Assembly: GCF_003353055.1 (NCBI RefSeq)
Contig: NZ_QKWJ01000059.1
Span: 1 to 46,730, forward strand
Origin: Cupriavidus lacunae
GTDB taxonomy: Bacteria > Pseudomonadota > Gammaproteobacteria > Burkholderiales > Burkholderiaceae
DNA length: 46,730 nucleotides
Direction: 5' to 3'
Below the pieces are notes generated by a model that saw only the letters and a program-made list of their open reading frames with translations, made no database searches and was not told where the DNA came from. How positions within the stretch are numbered: the first letter of the stretch is position 1; each line of letters begins with the position of its first letter. Made by a program: the position numbers and the translations under genes. Positions 1 through 7,658 of this stretch are shown one piece after another.

Positions 1-120
1 GCTCACCACAACACCAACCCCAAGCCGTTCATCTGGACCAAGAGCGCTCGCGACATCTTGCAGAAAGTCATTCGCGCCAACCGCCGCTTAAGTTCCAAAC
101 AGAATGGAACACTGCACTAG
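1..120 (+). mobile_element. IS630-family transposase, C-terminal end (cut by window edge)
   Basis: The frame is open from base 1 to a TAG at 118-120. It reads AHHNTNPKPFIWTKSARDIL and then a basic tail ending NGTLH. The 'NPKPF-x-WT-K-A-x-I' signature is the usual C-terminus of IS630/Tc1-type DDE transposases, placed after the last catalytic acidic residue. Catalytic residues lie outside the window, so it is not possible to say whether the element is intact. It marks a mobile-element boundary just upstream (in map order) of the porin end of the first operon. Identification rests on this short tail only. Confidence 0.7.
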
Positions 121-354
121 CTTGGACAGGATGCCGATGGAGACCTTCCGTCTTCGACGCACCGATCTTGCCAGGCAGTTGCATAGGCGACCGTGATCGA
201 GTCCTTATGGACGAGCCGACGCTTGAGTTCTCGATCCACTTTGCCGTCCTCGCGGTGCTGTTTCTACCAGCCTCCAGCCGTAGCGGTCACAAAGAAATCG
301 AAGCCTTAGCGGGTGATTTGACTCCCAAGGATCACGCGTTGGCCACCTAGCTTG
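121..354. other. Gene-poor spacer between the IS remnant and the first operon
   Basis: A 60-codon open frame (168-350, plus) has no recognisable motif, no convincing ribosome binding site and an unnatural composition. I see no gene here. The stretch probably contains the IS630 terminal end plus non-coding flank, but I could not identify a terminal inverted repeat without the other end of the element. Confidence 0.4.
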
Positions 355-385
355 AAAACCGGCGCGCGGCCCCAGCCGCGCACCG
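355..385 (-). terminator. Rho-independent terminator of the minus-strand operon
   Basis: Bases 360-385 form a stem: GCGCGGC (364-370), loop CCCA (371-374), GCCGCGC (375-381). It is extended outward by CGG/CCG across one C-A mismatch. Read on the minus strand, the hairpin is followed by TTTT (358-355). It lies 10 bases beyond the porin stop codon, where an operon terminator is expected. Confidence 0.65.
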
Positions 386-395
386 ACACCATTGA

Positions 396-1478
396 TCAGA
401 ACCGGTGGCGCATCCCCAGGGCGACGCCGAATTGGTTGTGCTCACTCGGCGCGATCTGGTAGGCCGCGGCGGCGCCATTGTAGTTCTCGAAGTTCAGCGC
501 AGCGTTCTTGGTATAGGCGGACGTGACGTAGAGATCCGTGCGCTTCGACAGCACGTAGTCCGCGATCAGGCTGACCTGCCAGGGATTGGCGGGGTTGCTG
601 GTCATGCCCCCCGCGCCACGGAGCGTGCGGATGTTGTCGTAGTACGCCGCACCGATCAGTTCGAGCGCCGGCGTGGCCTGCCAGTGCAGCGCCAGCCACC
701 ACAGGTCGTCGCGGGCAACGGTGCCGGCAGCCTGCGCGCCGTTCGCCCCGTAGCGATATGCCGCCTGCGTGAACCACCGCGAAGCGATCTGGTAGCGCAC
801 GGCCACCGCGGCCTTGCGCGCCCGAGTGTAGTCCCCCGCTACCTTTGTGCTGTTGATATCGTCATAGGCGACCGCCACGCCGAACGGCCCGGCATGGTAG
901 TCCGCGCCCGCACCGAAGCCGGAGCCGCCCTGCAGGCTGCCCGCCTGTTCACCGAAGCTCCAATGTAACTCCGTGCTCACCGGGCCGAAGTCACCGTGAT
1001 ACTTGACGAGGTTGTCCTCGCGCAGGTTCAACCCAGCGATGATCGGCACCGGTTCGTAGGAGGTGGCGTAGGCGGTAGGCGAATAGTTGGCCAGCGTCAG
1101 GAACAGCGATGTGTATTGCCTGCCAAAGGTCACCTGGTGCGAGCCCGCACCGAGTCCCACCCAGGCCTGGCGGCCGAACAGTCGCCCACCCTGCGTCGAG
1201 GTGCCGGTGTCGATGCTAAAGCCGCTTTCCAGGGCGAAGACGGCGCGCTTGCCGCCGCCCAGGTCTTCAACGCCACGCAGGCCCCAGCGGCTGGAAGAGA
1301 GACCGCCGGAGTTCAGGGCGAACCGGGATGCACCGCCGGGGCCGCTGGTCAGGTTGTGATTGGTGTATTCCACGTTGACGTCGGCCACCCCGTAGAGGGT
1401 AACGGAGGTCGGCGTCGCGGCGTGACCGGTGGCAGCCAGTGCCATCGTGGCGATGGCGATAGTACTGGACATTCTCAT
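396..1478 (-). CDS. General outer-membrane porin (Gram-negative porin, OmpC/Omp32 type)
   Basis: The 360-residue product starts MRMSSTIAIATMALAATGHA, a Sec signal peptide with a likely cleavage after GHA. It continues with the porin N-terminus SVTLYGVADVNVEYTN, has the typical SSRWGLRG-EDLGGG and FALESGF blocks, and ends in MRHRF. A C-terminal Phe is the barrel-assembly signal of trimeric 16-strand porins. The frame is open much further upstream, but the upstream part is antisense-like to the MFS gene. The chosen ATG has a GAGAG Shine-Dalgarno sequence. It is the last gene of the minus-strand operon, 112 bases after the MFS gene. It presumably admits the operon's anionic substrate through the outer membrane. 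Confidence 0.9.
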   Translation of the reverse strand: MRMSSTIAIATMALAATGHAATPTSVTLYGVADVNVEYTNHNLTSGPGGASRFALNSGGLSSSRWGLRGVEDLGGGKRAVFALESGFSIDTGTSTQGGRLFGRQAWVGLGAGSHQVTFGRQYTSLFLTLANYSPTAYATSYEPVPIIAGLNLREDNLVKYHGDFGPVSTELHWSFGEQAGSLQGGSGFGAGADYHAGPFGVAVAYDDINSTKVAGDYTRARKAAVAVRYQIASRWFTQAAYRYGANGAQAAGTVARDDLWWLALHWQATPALELIGAAYYDNIRTLRGAGGMTSNPANPWQVSLIADYVLSKRTDLYVTSAYTKNAALNFENYNGAAAAYQIAPSEHNQFGVALGMRHRF

Positions 1479-1493
1479 TGTGCGTCTCTCTTG

Positions 1494-1507
1494 ATAACTA
1501 TTGTTAT
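1494..1507. promoter_or_regulatory. Candidate operator: ATAAC-TATT-GTTAT dyad upstream of porin
   Basis: A perfect 5-base dyad with a 4-base spacer sits 16-29 bases upstream of the porin start codon. Its core TAAC-N4-GTTA recurs at 9189-9200 in the MarR/operon divergent promoter, which suggests a shared regulator. This is a pattern match only, and short dyads occur by chance. Confidence 0.35.
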
Positions 1508-1516
1508 TGAAGTGGC

Positions 1517-1556
1517 AAAAAAAATGCGACGCGCTTCCCGATGCCGAAGGGAAGCG
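1517..1556 (-). terminator. Candidate intra-operonic terminator between MFS and porin genes
   Basis: CGCTTCCC (1532-1539) and GGGAAGCG (1549-1556) form a perfect 8-base stem with a 9-base loop. On the minus strand, seven bases separate the stem from a run of eight T (1524-1517). The gap to the T-tract is longer than canonical, so it may be a leaky attenuator or an mRNA 3'-end processing hairpin. If it is functional, the porin would be partly uncoupled from the upstream operon. Confidence 0.45.
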
Positions 1557-1590
1557 GCCGCGCAGTCCGGGCCGCGCGCCGCGGGTATCT

Positions 1591-3030
1591 TCAGTGCTTG
1601 GCCACCCTGGTGCCCGGGGCCAATGTGCGCCGCCCCGCGCTGATCTCGTCCGATTGCGCTTCCAGCGCTTCCAGTGCGACGCTGTTGGTCTCCGGTCCCC
1701 ACAGCCAGACGACGCCGGCCTGCAGCAAGAGCAGGACGGAGACCGCCACGGCAACCGCCGTGATGCCGCCGACCCCAAACAGCCACACCACGACATACGG
1801 CAGGCCGATGGACACGGCACGCCCGATGCCGCTGCACAGGCCCGTGCCGCGCGAACGCACCGCGGTAGGGAACAACTCGGCGACGTAGCCCGCGAAGACA
1901 TAGGTCGCCAGCACGTAGACCGCGGTGAAGAGCAGGAACCCCAGGCCGGCGATGGCAACCGGCGAGGTCTGCATGGAGTACACCCAGCCCAGCAGCGCGG
2001 CCAACAGCGAGAAGCCCACGATGCCGCGGCGCCGGCCGATGTGGTCGGACAGCAACGCGGCTAGCAACGCCCCCGCCGGGCCGCCAGCCGACATGAAGAG
2101 CGAATACTCAAGCGACGTGCTCAGCGCGAGGCCCTGCTTGACGTACAACCCGGGCAGCCAGACCAGCAGGCCGTAGATCGCTACGTACTGCACGATATTG
2201 AGGAACATGCCCAGCAGCGTGCGCCTGCGGGCGGCGCCGGAGAAGAGTTCCGACAGCCCGGCGTCGGCCTGCCTCGCCGGCTGCTGCTCCACGCGTACTG
2301 GCGGCAGGCCGCCGGCGGGCGTGCAAAGGGCCTCGATCTTCCGGAGCACGGCATCCGCCTTGTCGAAGCGACCCTTCGACTCCAGCCAGCGCGGCGACTC
2401 CACCAGGCGCCAGCGCAGCACCCACATCACCAGCGCGCCGGCGCCGGCGATGGCAAACATCCAGCGCCACCCGCCCGCTTGCGGCAGCAGCAAATAGCCG
2501 CACAGCGCCGAGGCGAATACCGCGAGATTGGCAATGAACGCCAGCAAGCCGAGCCAGCGGCCGCGCCGGGCCGGCGGGATGAATTCGCTGAGCGTGGCGT
2601 AGCTGATGACGGCTTCGGCGCCAAGGCCGATCGCCGTGACGAAGCGCAGCACGACCATCGACTCGGGCGAGGAAGCCAGCGCCGTGCAAAGGGTGCCGAC
2701 CGACACCACCGCCAGGTTGATCTGGTAGCAGACCTTGCGGCCGAAACGATCCCCCACGTAGCCGGCCAGCAGCGCGCCGACCACCAGCCCGGCGTAGGTT
2801 GCCGACACGATGTGCGCCGCCTGGTTCAGCGTGGCAAAGCCTTCCTTGACCAGCGCTCCCGTCACACCGGCCAACAGGTAGACGTCAAAGGCGTCGAAGA
2901 ACAGGCCGCCGGCGATCAGCCAGAGCAGCCGGTAGTGAAACGTCCCAATCGGCAGCCGGTCCAGCCGTGGCCCGCTGGCGGCGCCAGCGCGATGGCCGGT
3001 GCCTCCCGCTACCTTGTCGTGCGATGACAT
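1591..3030 (-). CDS. MFS transporter (organic-acid/metabolite:H+ symporter type)
   Basis: The 479-residue product begins MSSHDKVAGG, preceded by GGGAGACAA. It shows about 12 hydrophobic helices. The first (GGLFFDAFDVYLLAGV) has the 'DAFD' motif of MFS carboxylate and aromatic-acid symporters. The loop 2-3 signature GYVGDRFGRK and the loop 8-9 copy LSDHIGRRRG are both present, as is the 'RF-x-x-G-GLGAE' helix 4 region (RFVTAIGLGAE). It sits between the ketopantoate-reductase-like gene (80 bases upstream) and the porin gene, so it is the inner-membrane uptake step of this operon. The longer open frame upstream overlaps the neighbouring gene and is rejected. The substrate cannot be read from sequence. 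Confidence 0.88.
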   Translation of the reverse strand: MSSHDKVAGGTGHRAGAASGPRLDRLPIGTFHYRLLWLIAGGLFFDAFDVYLLAGVTGALVKEGFATLNQAAHIVSATYAGLVVGALLAGYVGDRFGRKVCYQINLAVVSVGTLCTALASSPESMVVLRFVTAIGLGAEAVISYATLSEFIPPARRGRWLGLLAFIANLAVFASALCGYLLLPQAGGWRWMFAIAGAGALVMWVLRWRLVESPRWLESKGRFDKADAVLRKIEALCTPAGGLPPVRVEQQPARQADAGLSELFSGAARRRTLLGMFLNIVQYVAIYGLLVWLPGLYVKQGLALSTSLEYSLFMSAGGPAGALLAALLSDHIGRRRGIVGFSLLAALLGWVYSMQTSPVAIAGLGFLLFTAVYVLATYVFAGYVAELFPTAVRSRGTGLCSGIGRAVSIGLPYVVVWLFGVGGITAVAVAVSVLLLLQAGVVWLWGPETNSVALEALEAQSDEISAGRRTLAPGTRVAKH

Positions 3031-3110
3031 GTTTGTCTCCCTTTCCCTTGTTGTAATGGTATGCAGCAGCCCCCGGCCGGTAGCGGTTGCGTGCGGCCGG
3101 GCCAGCCGAG

Positions 3111-4112
3111 TCAATAGAGCCCGTGCACGCGCGCATGCAGGCGGGACAATCCGAACAGTGCCGCCAGGTCCGGTGTCGGCACCGCCACATGCTGCCCAAT
3201 CTCGATAACGGCACCCACCAGCGCGTCGAGTTCCACCGGCTTGCCGGATTCGACGTCCTGCAGCATCGAGGTGCGGAAGGCGCCGAGACGGCGCGTTACC
3301 GCATGGCGCGCCTCGGGGTCGGAGTCGACCTGCAGGCCGATCCGCCGCCCGATCTCCGCGGCCTCCAGCATGCAACGCGACATGAAACCGCGCACCAGCT
3401 CGTCGTCGAGGATGCGGTCGCCGGTGGCGCCAGTCATCGCCGAAATGGGGTTGACGGTCATGTTGCCCCACAGCTTGAACCAGATCTCGTGCTGGATGGA
3501 GGCCGCCTCCTCCACGTCGAATCCCGCCTGCCGCAGCAAGCCGACGATGGCGGACAAACGCGCACTACGCGTCGTGCCGGCCTGAGCGGGTTCGCCAACG
3601 ATCAGACGGTTGCCCGCCACGTGCCGCACGGTGCCGGGGGCGGGCACGACGGCGGACAGGTGGGTGACGCAACCGACGACGCGCGCCGGATCGATGGCCT
3701 CCGCAATGCTCCCCTGCGGGTCTACGGCACGGACCCGCAGCGTGGACAGTTCCGGCGCCATACCATGAAAGAACCACCACGGGATGCCGTTCATGGCCGA
3801 CAGCACGACGGTATCTGGCCCGAGCAGCGGGCCGATCTCCTGCGCCACCGCGCCCATCGCGGTCGTCTTGACGGCTATGATGACCAGATCCTGCACGCCC
3901 AGGTCGGCAGGCCGCGCCGCTACGCGGATCGGGGCCCGACGCATGGCCGGAGCCGCGTCGTTGCCGCTCGGCTCCTGCAGCATCAGTCCATCCCGGCTCA
4001 CTGCTTCCAGCGTGGCGCCGCGCGCCACCGCGCTGACGGGAACGTCCGCCAGCGCCAGCCTCGCGGCCAGCAGGCCGCCGACGGCACCGAGCCCATAGAT
4101 GCAGATCTTCAT
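3111..4112 (-). CDS. Ketopantoate reductase family protein (ApbA/PanE-like NADP-dependent dehydrogenase)
   Basis: The 333-residue protein begins MKICIYGLGAVGG, a Rossmann nucleotide-binding loop (GLGAVGG, residues 7-13). The C-terminal helical domain carries the family's lysine region 'FKLWGNMTVNPISAMTG'. It is slightly longer than typical PanE (about 300). Its location in a catabolic operon makes pantothenate synthesis unlikely. These paralogues commonly reduce or oxidise 2-oxo/2-hydroxy acids, and here it may interconvert an operon intermediate. Its ATG overlaps the stop of the upstream aldolase-like gene (ATGA, 4109-4112), implying translational coupling. Confidence 0.85.
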   Translation of the reverse strand: MKICIYGLGAVGGLLAARLALADVPVSAVARGATLEAVSRDGLMLQEPSGNDAAPAMRRAPIRVAARPADLGVQDLVIIAVKTTAMGAVAQEIGPLLGPDTVVLSAMNGIPWWFFHGMAPELSTLRVRAVDPQGSIAEAIDPARVVGCVTHLSAVVPAPGTVRHVAGNRLIVGEPAQAGTTRSARLSAIVGLLRQAGFDVEEAASIQHEIWFKLWGNMTVNPISAMTGATGDRILDDELVRGFMSRCMLEAAEIGRRIGLQVDSDPEARHAVTRRLGAFRTSMLQDVESGKPVELDALVGAVIEIGQHVAVPTPDLAALFGLSRLHARVHGLY

Positions 4113-4855
4113 GACGGTACTCCCTGACGGTGTGTCGAGGCGTCAAGACCGGCCAGGCGCCTCAATGCGGCAAACACATCGGCGCCAGCGCCGTAGCGCT
4201 CGTCGAACTGCAAGGCATCGGCGCTGGCCTTGCGCCGGATGGCCTCCGGAATCGGCCGCGTGGGCCCCAGCGGGGCACCCGCGACCTGGATTTCACAGGC
4301 GCGCTGCAGCGTCCACAGGTAGCTGAAGGCCTGCGGCAGCGAAGTGCCCCAGGCCAGCAAGCCGTGGTTGCGCAGGATGACCGCCTGAGCCGAACCGATC
4401 GACCGCACCACTCGCGGCCCCTCGTCGGCGTGGACGGTCACGCCTTCGAAGTCGTGGTAGGCAAGGCGGTCGTGCAGTTGCGCCGCGTAGAAGTTGTCCA
4501 TCGACAGCCCCGCGCTGCTGCATGCCACCGCACTGCCCGCCGTGGTGTGCGTATGCATGACGCAATGCGCATCCGGAATCCCGCGGTGAATCGCTGCGTG
4601 CAGGGTGAACCCCGCCGGGTTCACCGGCCATTGCGATTCGCCGACGATGTTGCCGTCCAGATCCACTTTGACCAGATTGGCCGCGGTGACCTCGCCGTAG
4701 TGCAGGCCGAACGGATTGATCAGGAAGTGCGGCTGCGGCCCCGGTACCCGCAACGTGATGTGGTTGTAGATCAGCTCGGTCCAGCCGAGCATGGCGAAGA
4801 TGCGGTAGCACGCTGCAAGCTGCTCGCGCAGCTCACCTTCCGTGTGGGTGGTCAT
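4109..4855 (-). CDS. Class II aldolase/adducin family protein
   Basis: The 248-residue protein has the zinc-binding pattern HTH (His101, His103) and a third His in LRNHGLLAWG (His164), as in fuculose-phosphate aldolase and adducin heads. The usual 'SSE' segment that supplies the catalytic Glu before the zinc site reads NPAGFTLH instead, so classical retro-aldol chemistry is doubtful and a decarboxylase or other lyase role is possible. The ATG at 4855 is chosen over an upstream in-frame ATG at 4891 because GAGGAGG lies just before it. It overlaps the PrpD-family stop (ATGA), and its own stop overlaps the next start, so three genes are translationally chained. Confidence 0.82.
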   Translation of the reverse strand: MTTHTEGELREQLAACYRIFAMLGWTELIYNHITLRVPGPQPHFLINPFGLHYGEVTAANLVKVDLDGNIVGESQWPVNPAGFTLHAAIHRGIPDAHCVMHTHTTAGSAVACSSAGLSMDNFYAAQLHDRLAYHDFEGVTVHADEGPRVVRSIGSAQAVILRNHGLLAWGTSLPQAFSYLWTLQRACEIQVAGAPLGPTRPIPEAIRRKASADALQFDERYGAGADVFAALRRLAGLDASTHRQGVPS

Positions 4856-6279
4856 GCGCGCCCTCCTCGGTCGTCCAGCGGTTGCGTACAAACCAGCAGA
4901 TCGCCCAGCGGCACGCCGCGGTCCATCTGCCCAATGACCTCATACAGCGCCGCCGCCTTGTCCTTGCCGATGGCGGCGTCGACCAGCAGCGAGAACTTCT
5001 GCCGCAACTCGTGCTCCGCGAGCATAGTGTCGGGCTCGCCACGCGGCGTCTCCACGAACGCGTGCCAGTGCTCGCCGTACCGGGTCCGGATGTCGACCAC
5101 GCCGGAAAAGGCCTGCGGGAAATTGGCCTCGCAGCGCGCATCCTCGTACACGTCAATGCGCTGCATCAGGGCGCGGATCTCCGGGTCTTCCAGCGCAGGC
5201 TCGTAGTGGTCCCAGCCCATGCGCCCGTGCTTCAGGGCCACGGCCACGCACAGATGCGTGGAGAACTGGCAGTCGACCACGTTCTTCGGGTGGCGGCGGC
5301 GCTCCTGCGGCTCTCCCACCACGAATAGGCTGCGGCGCGCCATGCCCACGCGCACGGACTCGATCCGGTCAATGTCGATCTGATGCCGGGCATGCAGGGT
5401 CATCACCGCGTCCAGCGGGGCGTGAATGCCGCGGCAGCAGGGGTACGGCTTGATGCCGGACTGGAGGATTTCCCATACCGTTCCCAGCCCCTGCAGCGCC
5501 TGCTCGGGCTGGGGCGCCGGAGAGTAAGCGTTGAAGAAACCTTCGCGGCCTTCGAACGCCTCGGCGGCCCCCGTGTAGCCCCGGCGGGCTAGACAGGCCG
5601 CCAGCAGCCCGCCGGCGGCGGCGTTGCCGACATGGAAGCGCTTGGTCCAGGCGCCGTTGACCGCGAACTGGCCGGTGCCAGCAGATTCGCTCAGCGCCGT
5701 GCCGAAGGCATGCGCCATCTGCGCGGCATCGAGCCCGAGCACGTTGCCTGCCGCGGCAGTCGCGCCAAAGACGCCTGTCGTGGCGCTCAGGTGATAGCCG
5801 CGCTCGGAGTGCTTCAGCGGATTGACGCCCAGCGCCACGCGGATCATCACCTCGTATCCCGCCACGATGGCCGCGAGCAACTCGCGGCTGCCGGCGCCCA
5901 CCATCTGCGCGGCCGCCAGGGCGGCGGGGATCACTGCGGCGCCGGGATGAAGCTGCGCCGGGGCATGGGTGTCGTCAAAATCCAGGCTATGCCCGGCGGC
6001 GCCGGCCAGCAGGGCCGCGGCCTGGGGCGTCCAGGCCTGCCCGCAACCCGGCACGCCTACCGCCCCGTGCTGTTGGTCGAGGTCGCGCAGGGTCTGCTTC
6101 AGCACAAGGGTGGAATCCAGCGTCTGCGCGCGCACGATGATGCCGGTCAGGTCCATAAAGAGCAGCTTGGCCCGTTGCACGACCTCCTGCGGCAGGTCCG
6201 TGAAGCGCAGCCCGGCGGCGAAGCGCGCCAGTTCCCCGGTGACGTCTGGCACCGTCTTGTCCGTCGTCGATGTCGTCAT
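4852..6279 (-). CDS. MmgE/PrpD family protein
   Basis: The 475-residue protein begins MTTSTTDKTVPDVTGELARF. It has the family's N-terminal helical domain (LARFAAGLRFTDLPQEVVQRAKLLFMDLTG), the 'AGHSLDFDDTHA' segment, the central 'GVFGATAAAGNVLGLDAAQMAHAFGTA' block and 'KPYPCCRGIH'. Relatives include 2-methylcitrate dehydratase and aconitate decarboxylase, so dehydration or decarboxylation of a polycarboxylic acid is the likely role, but the substrate is unknown. The GGGGGAG ribosome site fixes the start at 6279. It follows the dioxygenase gene by 14 bases. A second, truncated PrpD-family gene is found at the right edge of the window. Confidence 0.88.
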   Translation of the reverse strand: MTTSTTDKTVPDVTGELARFAAGLRFTDLPQEVVQRAKLLFMDLTGIIVRAQTLDSTLVLKQTLRDLDQQHGAVGVPGCGQAWTPQAAALLAGAAGHSLDFDDTHAPAQLHPGAAVIPAALAAAQMVGAGSRELLAAIVAGYEVMIRVALGVNPLKHSERGYHLSATTGVFGATAAAGNVLGLDAAQMAHAFGTALSESAGTGQFAVNGAWTKRFHVGNAAAGGLLAACLARRGYTGAAEAFEGREGFFNAYSPAPQPEQALQGLGTVWEILQSGIKPYPCCRGIHAPLDAVMTLHARHQIDIDRIESVRVGMARRSLFVVGEPQERRRHPKNVVDCQFSTHLCVAVALKHGRMGWDHYEPALEDPEIRALMQRIDVYEDARCEANFPQAFSGVVDIRTRYGEHWHAFVETPRGEPDTMLAEHELRQKFSLLVDAAIGKDKAAALYEVIGQMDRGVPLGDLLVCTQPLDDRGGRA

Positions 6280-6293
6280 TCGAGGCTCCCCCT

Positions 6294-7310
6294 TCAAGCC
6301 GCTGCCTTGAGCGCAGGAATGCCGCGGCGCACGAAGGCGGCAAACGCGTCGGAAAGCTGCACGCTGTCCTGCAGGTTGATCCACATGCGCAGCAGAAAGC
6401 GCTTGCGGCCGTCGTCGTGGTCAATGTAGTTGGAGCGGGAGTGCAGCGTGATGTAGTTGTTGATGATCTGGATGTCGCCCGGCTCCAGCATCATGTCGAT
6501 CCGCAGGTCTTCGCGGGTGCCGAGTTCGTGGACATAGTCGATCGCCGCCTGCTGCAGGTCCGTCAGGGGCACGCCGCGCTTTGCCGCCCCCGTCTCGATG
6601 ATCTTCTTGGCGAATGCGCAGTTGATGCGGCCGTGGTTGTACTCGAACACCGGGATCGACGTCGCGGTGACCTCGTTGGGGTCCGCGTTGGGGCCATAGC
6701 CGCGGTAGTCGTGGTAAAAGCCCTCGTACAGCACGTCGAGGTATTCCGGATGGTTGCGCACGATCTCGTTGTGGATCGCGACGGAGCTGACGAGGCTACT
6801 CATACCGCCCTCCTTCGCCTTTTCCACGCACAGCAGCGCGACGACATCGGCGAGATCGGTGTGGGGATCGAGTAGTTGGTTCGTCGTGTTGTTGCGGCGG
6901 TTGGGATCATCGGTCTTCATGCCGAGGTCGGTCACCGGCGCGACGAAATCGCCCGCCACGTTGTGCGAGATGATCTGGCCGAGGTGAGTGCCGAGGCCCC
7001 AGTAGATGGTCTTCAGCTCGTCGAGCGCGTAGCGCTGGACCGGCAGCCCCTTGAGCAGCGCGAAACCGCGCCCGTCGCGGATCTGCTGGTCGATGGCGGC
7101 CAGCTTGGGCGCGAGCGTCGGCAGCGGAAAGTCGACCTTGCCGAAGGCGCCCCAGCTCAGGCCGGCCTGCTGCACGGCACGCAGGGCGGCGTCGATTTCG
7201 GCGCCCTCGGCGTCGGTAATCCGGTAGATCCAGGAAGTATCGTTCTGCAGCTCGGGGCCTTTCCAGGCGGTGGCGTCGGTGACGAGGTCACGGAGAATGG
7301 GCTTGTTCAT
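6294..7310 (-). CDS. TauD/TfdA-family Fe(II)/2-oxoglutarate-dependent dioxygenase
   Basis: The 338-residue protein shows the facial triad of the family: His150-x-Asp152 in 'LDPHTDLADV' and a distal His290 in 'NNYITLHSRSNY'. Arginines about 14-18 residues later (RKRFLLRMW) are the candidate 2-oxoglutarate carboxylate ligands. The C-terminal 'GDIQIINNYITLHSR' block resembles clavaminate-synthase-like members. Such enzymes hydroxylate unactivated carbons, often starting breakdown of ethers, sulfonates or substituted acids. It lies between the DUF4387 gene and the PrpD-family gene in the same operon, so an oxidative first step is plausible. Confidence 0.87.
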   Translation of the reverse strand: MNKPILRDLVTDATAWKGPELQNDTSWIYRITDAEGAEIDAALRAVQQAGLSWGAFGKVDFPLPTLAPKLAAIDQQIRDGRGFALLKGLPVQRYALDELKTIYWGLGTHLGQIISHNVAGDFVAPVTDLGMKTDDPNRRNNTTNQLLDPHTDLADVVALLCVEKAKEGGMSSLVSSVAIHNEIVRNHPEYLDVLYEGFYHDYRGYGPNADPNEVTATSIPVFEYNHGRINCAFAKKIIETGAAKRGVPLTDLQQAAIDYVHELGTREDLRIDMMLEPGDIQIINNYITLHSRSNYIDHDDGRKRFLLRMWINLQDSVQLSDAFAAFVRRGIPALKAAA

Positions 7311-7339
7311 GGCGGGAAGCGTAGATTTGGGAACTTGGG

Positions 7340-7657
7340 TCAGTCGAGCGGCGGCACTTCGATGTCCACCAGCGAGCCGAACTGCTGGCCGCCGAAGAGA
7401 TCGGTGTCGGCGGGATCACCGCAGGTGACCAGGCGCGGCACGGTGACCTTGATGGCATTGCCGGGGGCGTAGTTGAAGAGCCTGACGGCAGCCTCGTCGA
7501 CCTTGAAGAAGCGCGCCATCGCAGGCTTGTTGATGACGCCGCTGGCGACGACATGCTCGTAGCTGCGCTGGTCGGGAAACATGATGTCGAGCGTCAGTTG
7601 AAACGGCCCGGCATTCTTGGTGCGGATGAGCTTGGCGATATCTCGCAGGCGCGGCAT
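7340..7657 (-). CDS. DUF4387 family protein
   Basis: The 105-residue protein begins MPRLRDIAKLIRTKNAGPF, with 'LTLDIMFPD' and 'NYAPGNAIKVTVPR' blocks typical of DUF4387. These small proteins are regularly encoded next to, or fused with, DUF1446 proteins, exactly as here (one base between the DUF1446 stop and this ATG). A biochemical role is not established; it probably forms a complex with the DUF1446 partner. GAGGAGGTCTGAC before the ATG sets the start and rejects a 12-codon upstream extension. Confidence 0.85.
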   Translation of the reverse strand: MPRLRDIAKLIRTKNAGPFQLTLDIMFPDQRSYEHVVASGVINKPAMARFFKVDEAAVRLFNYAPGNAIKVTVPRLVTCGDPADTDLFGGQQFGSLVDIEVPPLD

Positions 7658-7658
7658 G

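Noticed and set aside
1514..1527. GG-N10-GC pattern resembling a sigma-54 promoter on the plus strand
   Set aside because: It would read antisense into the MFS gene, no plus-strand gene follows, and the rest of the consensus (TGGCACG, TTGCW) is absent.
396..1958. 520-residue open frame including the porin
   Set aside because: The first 160 codons run antisense-like through the end of the MFS gene in another frame and lack protein character. The signal peptide and ribosome site place the porin start at 1478.
3087..4127. Plus-strand open frame of 346 codons
   Set aside because: A reverse-frame shadow of the ketopantoate-reductase-like gene, which has an excellent Rossmann motif on the minus strand.
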